DNA from: Gammaproteobacteria bacterium
Lineage (GTDB): Bacteria; Pseudomonadota; Gammaproteobacteria; Granulosicoccales; Granulosicoccaceae
Direction: 5' to 3'
NCBI GenBank assembly: GCA_020444765.1
Contig: JAGRHW010000148.1
Span: forward strand, 1 to 8,448
DNA: 8,448 bases
A model generated the notes under the pieces. That model searched no databases and was not told the DNA's origin. It worked only from the letters and a program-made list of their open reading frames with translations. Made by a program: the position numbers and the translations under genes. Within the stretch, counting starts at the first letter, position 1, and the number at the start of each line of letters is the position of its first letter. This document shows, in pieces, positions 5,898 to 8,448 of this stretch.

Positions 5898-7307
5898 TCA
5901 AAGCCGTTCGAAATGCGCGTGATTTTTATACAGAAAGTAAATCGGAACGGAGGTCAGAAAAAGCGCCAGGGCGAGAACCAGCATCGACCATTCGAGCCCC
6001 AGCCAGCGTATCGGCATATTGAATTGCGTCAGCAGCATGCCGAGACAGAACAATGCGCCAAGCGTCGGCAGGACCGGAAACCAGCCGATATTGAGTGCCA
6101 GTTTCGAGGCCCAGGAGCGGGCCGGCCGGATGACGTGACGTTGTTTGAAGCGCAACAGGATCAACGACATATTGACCGCGAAAAACACCAGAAAGATACC
6201 GACATTGGTCAGATTGGCGACATCACCGAGCGAGCCCAGGCTGGTAAAAAACACCGACAGCAGAGCAACTGTCAGTATCGCGTATTGCGGTGTCTGATTG
6301 CGCGGGTGTATTTTCGCCAGGGCCGCAGGCAGGGTTTTCTCCCGCGCCATGCCGAACAGCATGCGCGAACTGACGATCATCAGCACCAGCACCGTGTTGG
6401 CGGTTGCGAACAGCGCGACGACCGTAAACAGCAGACCGCCGATCGGGTTGTCGAGCGCGGTGCTGACGACCAGCGCCAGGGGACCTTCGCCTGGATTGCC
6501 GAGGTGGGCGGAAGCGGCCAGTTGTTCGGCGGATACCACACTGACGGCAACGATGGCGATCAATACATAGATGACGGTTGTGATTAACAACGACAGCAGT
6601 AGCGCCAGCGGTACGGTGCGGGTGGCGTCTTTGGTTTCCTCGGCGATATTGGCGACGTCCTCGAAGCCGAGATAGGCGAAAAAGATCAGCGCGCTGGCAG
6701 CAAAGATCGGATGCCAGAAGTCACTGCCGGTGGGTACATCGCCGTGCAGATTGGTCCAGATATCGACTTCACCGATAAACGGCAGTCCGATAGCGATCAC
6801 AAACAACAGACCAAAGGTTTCGACCAGCGTAAAGACGGTGTTGACGCGGGCGCTTTCCTCTATGCCCTTGAAGTTGAGCAGGGCCGCCAGCACTATGACC
6901 ACGTTGGCAATCAGCACCGGATTGACATCCAGATAGAGCTTGAAATAGGTCGAAAATCCCAGGGCTACCGCGGACACGCTGATAACGCCGGTGACGACAG
7001 TTGTATAACCGATGATAAACGCCAGCAGGTTCGATCCGCTGCCGTGCTTGACGTAAACGAACTCCGCCGCGCTTTTCGGAAAGGAGGCGCTTAATTCCGC
7101 ATAAGACAAGGCCGAGCAGGCGGCGATCAGAGCCGACACCACAAAAGCTATCCAGACACTGTTGCCGGCGATTGCAACCGCTTCACCGATCAAGGCGTAG
7201 ATGCCCGCCCCGAGAATGATGCCGACACCGTAGATAGTGGCTTGAACGAGGCCGATGCTTTTCTTTAATTGTGGGGAGGCAAGATTGGTTTTGGCGCCGT
7301 CGAGCAT
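5898..7307 (-). CDS. APC-superfamily amino acid permease
   Basis: Inner-membrane amino acid transporter of 469 residues with about twelve hydrophobic segments, the usual size for the APC family. The first segment contains the substrate-binding unwound-helix motif GVGIILGAGIY (27-37) and the sixth-helix region reads FFAYLGFED (209-217), where family members contact the substrate. SSRMLFGMAREKTLP near residues 315-330 is the conserved cytoplasmic loop of amino acid/cation symporters. It resembles uncharacterised APC members distantly related to cationic amino acid transporters; the substrate cannot be assigned. The ATG at 7305-7307 has AGGT six bases upstream on the - strand. It lies 94 bases downstream of the SpoVR gene on the same strand, separated by a 30-base inverted repeat, so co-transcription is uncertain. 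Confidence 0.9.
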   Translation of the reverse strand: MLDGAKTNLASPQLKKSIGLVQATIYGVGIILGAGIYALIGEAVAIAGNSVWIAFVVSALIAACSALSYAELSASFPKSAAEFVYVKHGSGSNLLAFIIGYTTVVTGVISVSAVALGFSTYFKLYLDVNPVLIANVVIVLAALLNFKGIEESARVNTVFTLVETFGLLFVIAIGLPFIGEVDIWTNLHGDVPTGSDFWHPIFAASALIFFAYLGFEDVANIAEETKDATRTVPLALLLSLLITTVIYVLIAIVAVSVVSAEQLAASAHLGNPGEGPLALVVSTALDNPIGGLLFTVVALFATANTVLVLMIVSSRMLFGMAREKTLPAALAKIHPRNQTPQYAILTVALLSVFFTSLGSLGDVANLTNVGIFLVFFAVNMSLILLRFKQRHVIRPARSWASKLALNIGWFPVLPTLGALFCLGMLLTQFNMPIRWLGLEWSMLVLALALFLTSVPIYFLYKNHAHFERL

Positions 7308-7361
7308 GTTGTTACCTGCGATTTCTATCGTCGGGCAAGCATTAGAACATACAACGGGAGG

Positions 7362-7391
7362 CCGGCAAACTGACCGCGGTCAGTTCGCCGG
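7362..7391. repeat. 30-base inverted repeat between spoVR and the permease gene
   Basis: The centre is a perfect 18-base palindrome, AACTGACCGCGGTCAGTT (7368-7385). One mismatched pair outward (A7367/C7386), the arms resume with CCGGC (7362-7366) and GCCGG (7387-7391). It starts ten bases after the SpoVR stop on the - strand and ends 54 bases before the permease start. The stem is GC-rich and very stable but no T run follows on either strand. It could be a transcription terminator lacking a U tract, an mRNA 3' end stabiliser or a dimeric-repressor operator. Confidence 0.75.
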
Positions 7392-7401
7392 AACAAAGGA
7401 T

Positions 7402-8448
7402 TTACAGGTCCGAGGAGGCGACTGCCACCACACTGTTGTCGCTGCGCACGGATTCCAGTCGTACCTCGAATCCCCACAGACGGCGCAGATGGCGCAGGAC
7501 TTCCGGCGTCGAAGCGCCGAGCGGCTGGTCGTTGTGCATATAGTGACGCAGGGTCAGCGAGCGGTTGCCCCGGACATCGGCATTGTAGACCTGGATATTC
7601 GGTTCACGGTTACCCAGGTTGTAACTGGCCGACAGGTCTTCGCGGATGCGCTGATAACCCTCGTCATTATGGATTGCCGAAACCCTCAGGGTCGGACTTT
7701 CCGCATCATCCATGATGGTGAAAAGCTTCAGGTCACGAATCATCTTGGGAGACAGGAATTGCAGTATGAAACTTTCATCCTTGTAGTTCCGCATGGCGTC
7801 ATGGATTGTTTCCAGCCAGTCGGAACCGGCGATCTGCGGAAACCACTTGTAATCCTCGGCGGTCGGGTTTTCGCAAATGCGGCGGATATCCTGCATCATG
7901 TTGTAACCCAGCGTGTAGGGGTTGATGCCGCTGAAATAGGGCGAGTCAAATGCGGGCTGATAGATAACACTGGTGTGGCTGTGCAGAAACTCCATCATAA
8001 AGCCGTCGGTGACCAGGCCCTCGTTGTGCAGCTCATGCAGGATATTGTAGTGCCAGAAACAGGCCCAGCCTTCGTTCATCACCTGGGTTTGTTTTTGCGG
8101 ATAAAAATATTGCGATACCTTGCGCACGATGCGGATGATTTCACGCTGCCAGTGCTCCAGCAGCGGGGCGTTTTTTTCAATAAAATAAAGAATGTTTTCC
8201 TGAGGCTCTTCCGGCACCCGTCTTTCCTCTGCGTGCAGGAGTTCGGCTTTTTTTGGAATGGTATTCCACAGATGGTTCAGATGGCGCTGAACGTATTCCT
8301 CGCGTTCACGCTGTTGTTCACGCTCGCGCTCCGGCGTGACCGGGGAAGGGCGCACGTAACGGTTGACGCCGTATTGCATCAGCGCATGGCAGGAGTCAAG
8401 AATGTCCTCCACGGCGTCGACGCCGTAGCGTTCTTCGCATTTGTTGAT
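7402..8448 (-). CDS. ycgB: SpoVR family protein (YcgB-like), 5' partial
   Basis: The C-terminal 348 residues of a SpoVR/YcgB family protein, usually about 500 residues long. The frame is open to the window edge; the visible protein begins INKCEERYGVDAVED, so the GTG at 8410-8412 is internal and about 150 residues are missing. Family features seen are the Glu/Arg-rich segment PEREREQQREREEY, then NILYFIEKNAPLLEHWQREI, the conserved QVMNEGWACFWHY, HSHTSVIYQP, NPYTLGYNMMQDI and the closing SLTLRHYMHNDQPL. It is a soluble cytoplasmic protein of unclear biochemical role. In Bacillus SpoVR is linked to spore cortex formation; in proteobacteria it commonly accompanies the PrkA-type kinase YeaG and YeaH, linked to starvation and stress. 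Those partners would lie beyond the right edge if present. Family call is very secure. Confidence 0.93.
   Translation of the reverse strand: MNKCEERYGVDAVEDILDSCHALMQYGVNRYVRPSPVTPEREREQQREREEYVQRHLNHLWNTIPKKAELLHAEERRVPEEPQENILYFIEKNAPLLEHWQREIIRIVRKVSQYFYPQKQTQVMNEGWACFWHYNILHELHNEGLVTDGFMMEFLHSHTSVIYQPAFDSPYFSGINPYTLGYNMMQDIRRICENPTAEDYKWFPQIAGSDWLETIHDAMRNYKDESFILQFLSPKMIRDLKLFTIMDDAESPTLRVSAIHNDEGYQRIREDLSASYNLGNREPNIQVYNADVRGNRSLTLRHYMHNDQPLGASTPEVLRHLRRLWGFEVRLESVRSDNSVVAVASSDL

Noticed and set aside
5829..6587. A 252-codon + strand open frame opposite the permease gene
   Set aside because: Its product is very rich in Gln, Arg and His with no recognisable fold, as expected from the antisense of a membrane-protein gene; the opposite strand encodes a clear APC permease.

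Overview
The window looks like chromosomal DNA from a gammaproteobacterium of moderately high GC. The gene set supports this: a CpxR/CpxA-type two-component pair, a Spy/CpxP-type periplasmic protein, a YbcJ-type S4 protein, a CurA-type reductase and a YcgB/SpoVR protein. Species and genus cannot be named from the sequence. Gene density is high and the longest gene-free stretch is about 190 bases (2985-3174). I see no mobile element, CRISPR array, tRNA, rRNA or phage gene, and no gene looks broken apart from the two cut by the window edges.

Layout, left to right. (1) On the + strand, a SulP-family anion transporter with a C-terminal STAS domain lacks its first few dozen residues at the left edge and ends in a clear intrinsic terminator. 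(2) A two-gene + strand unit follows: a zinc-independent MDR-family NAD(P)H oxidoreductase (CurA/leukotriene B4 dehydrogenase type) overlaps by an ATGA junction a small S4 RNA-binding protein. (3) After a 190-base gap comes an envelope-stress module, all on +: a CpxR-like response regulator, a CpxA-like sensor kinase, and 114 bases later a secreted Spy/CpxP-like protein followed by a strong terminator. (4) Converging from the right on the - strand are an APC-superfamily amino acid permease and, upstream of it, the C-terminal two thirds of a SpoVR/YcgB protein that runs off the right edge.

The most informative part is the stress module. Just after cpxA there are two GTAAA half-sites (read on the - strand) separated by six bases, which fits the published CpxR box pattern GTAAA-N(4-8)-GTAAA. 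They lie about 90 bases before the Spy/CpxP-like start codon. A closer-spaced pair of the same half-sites lies before cpxR. The simplest reading is that the response regulator controls the periplasmic protein beside it, and perhaps its own operon. In Escherichia coli cpxP is divergent from cpxRA; here the CpxP/Spy-like gene is downstream and co-directional. A 37-base near-perfect inverted repeat in the leader of that gene, and a 30-base one between spoVR and the permease gene, are the main structures that the genes do not explain. I found no strong evidence of a previously undescribed system; most of the window is ordinary core genome.
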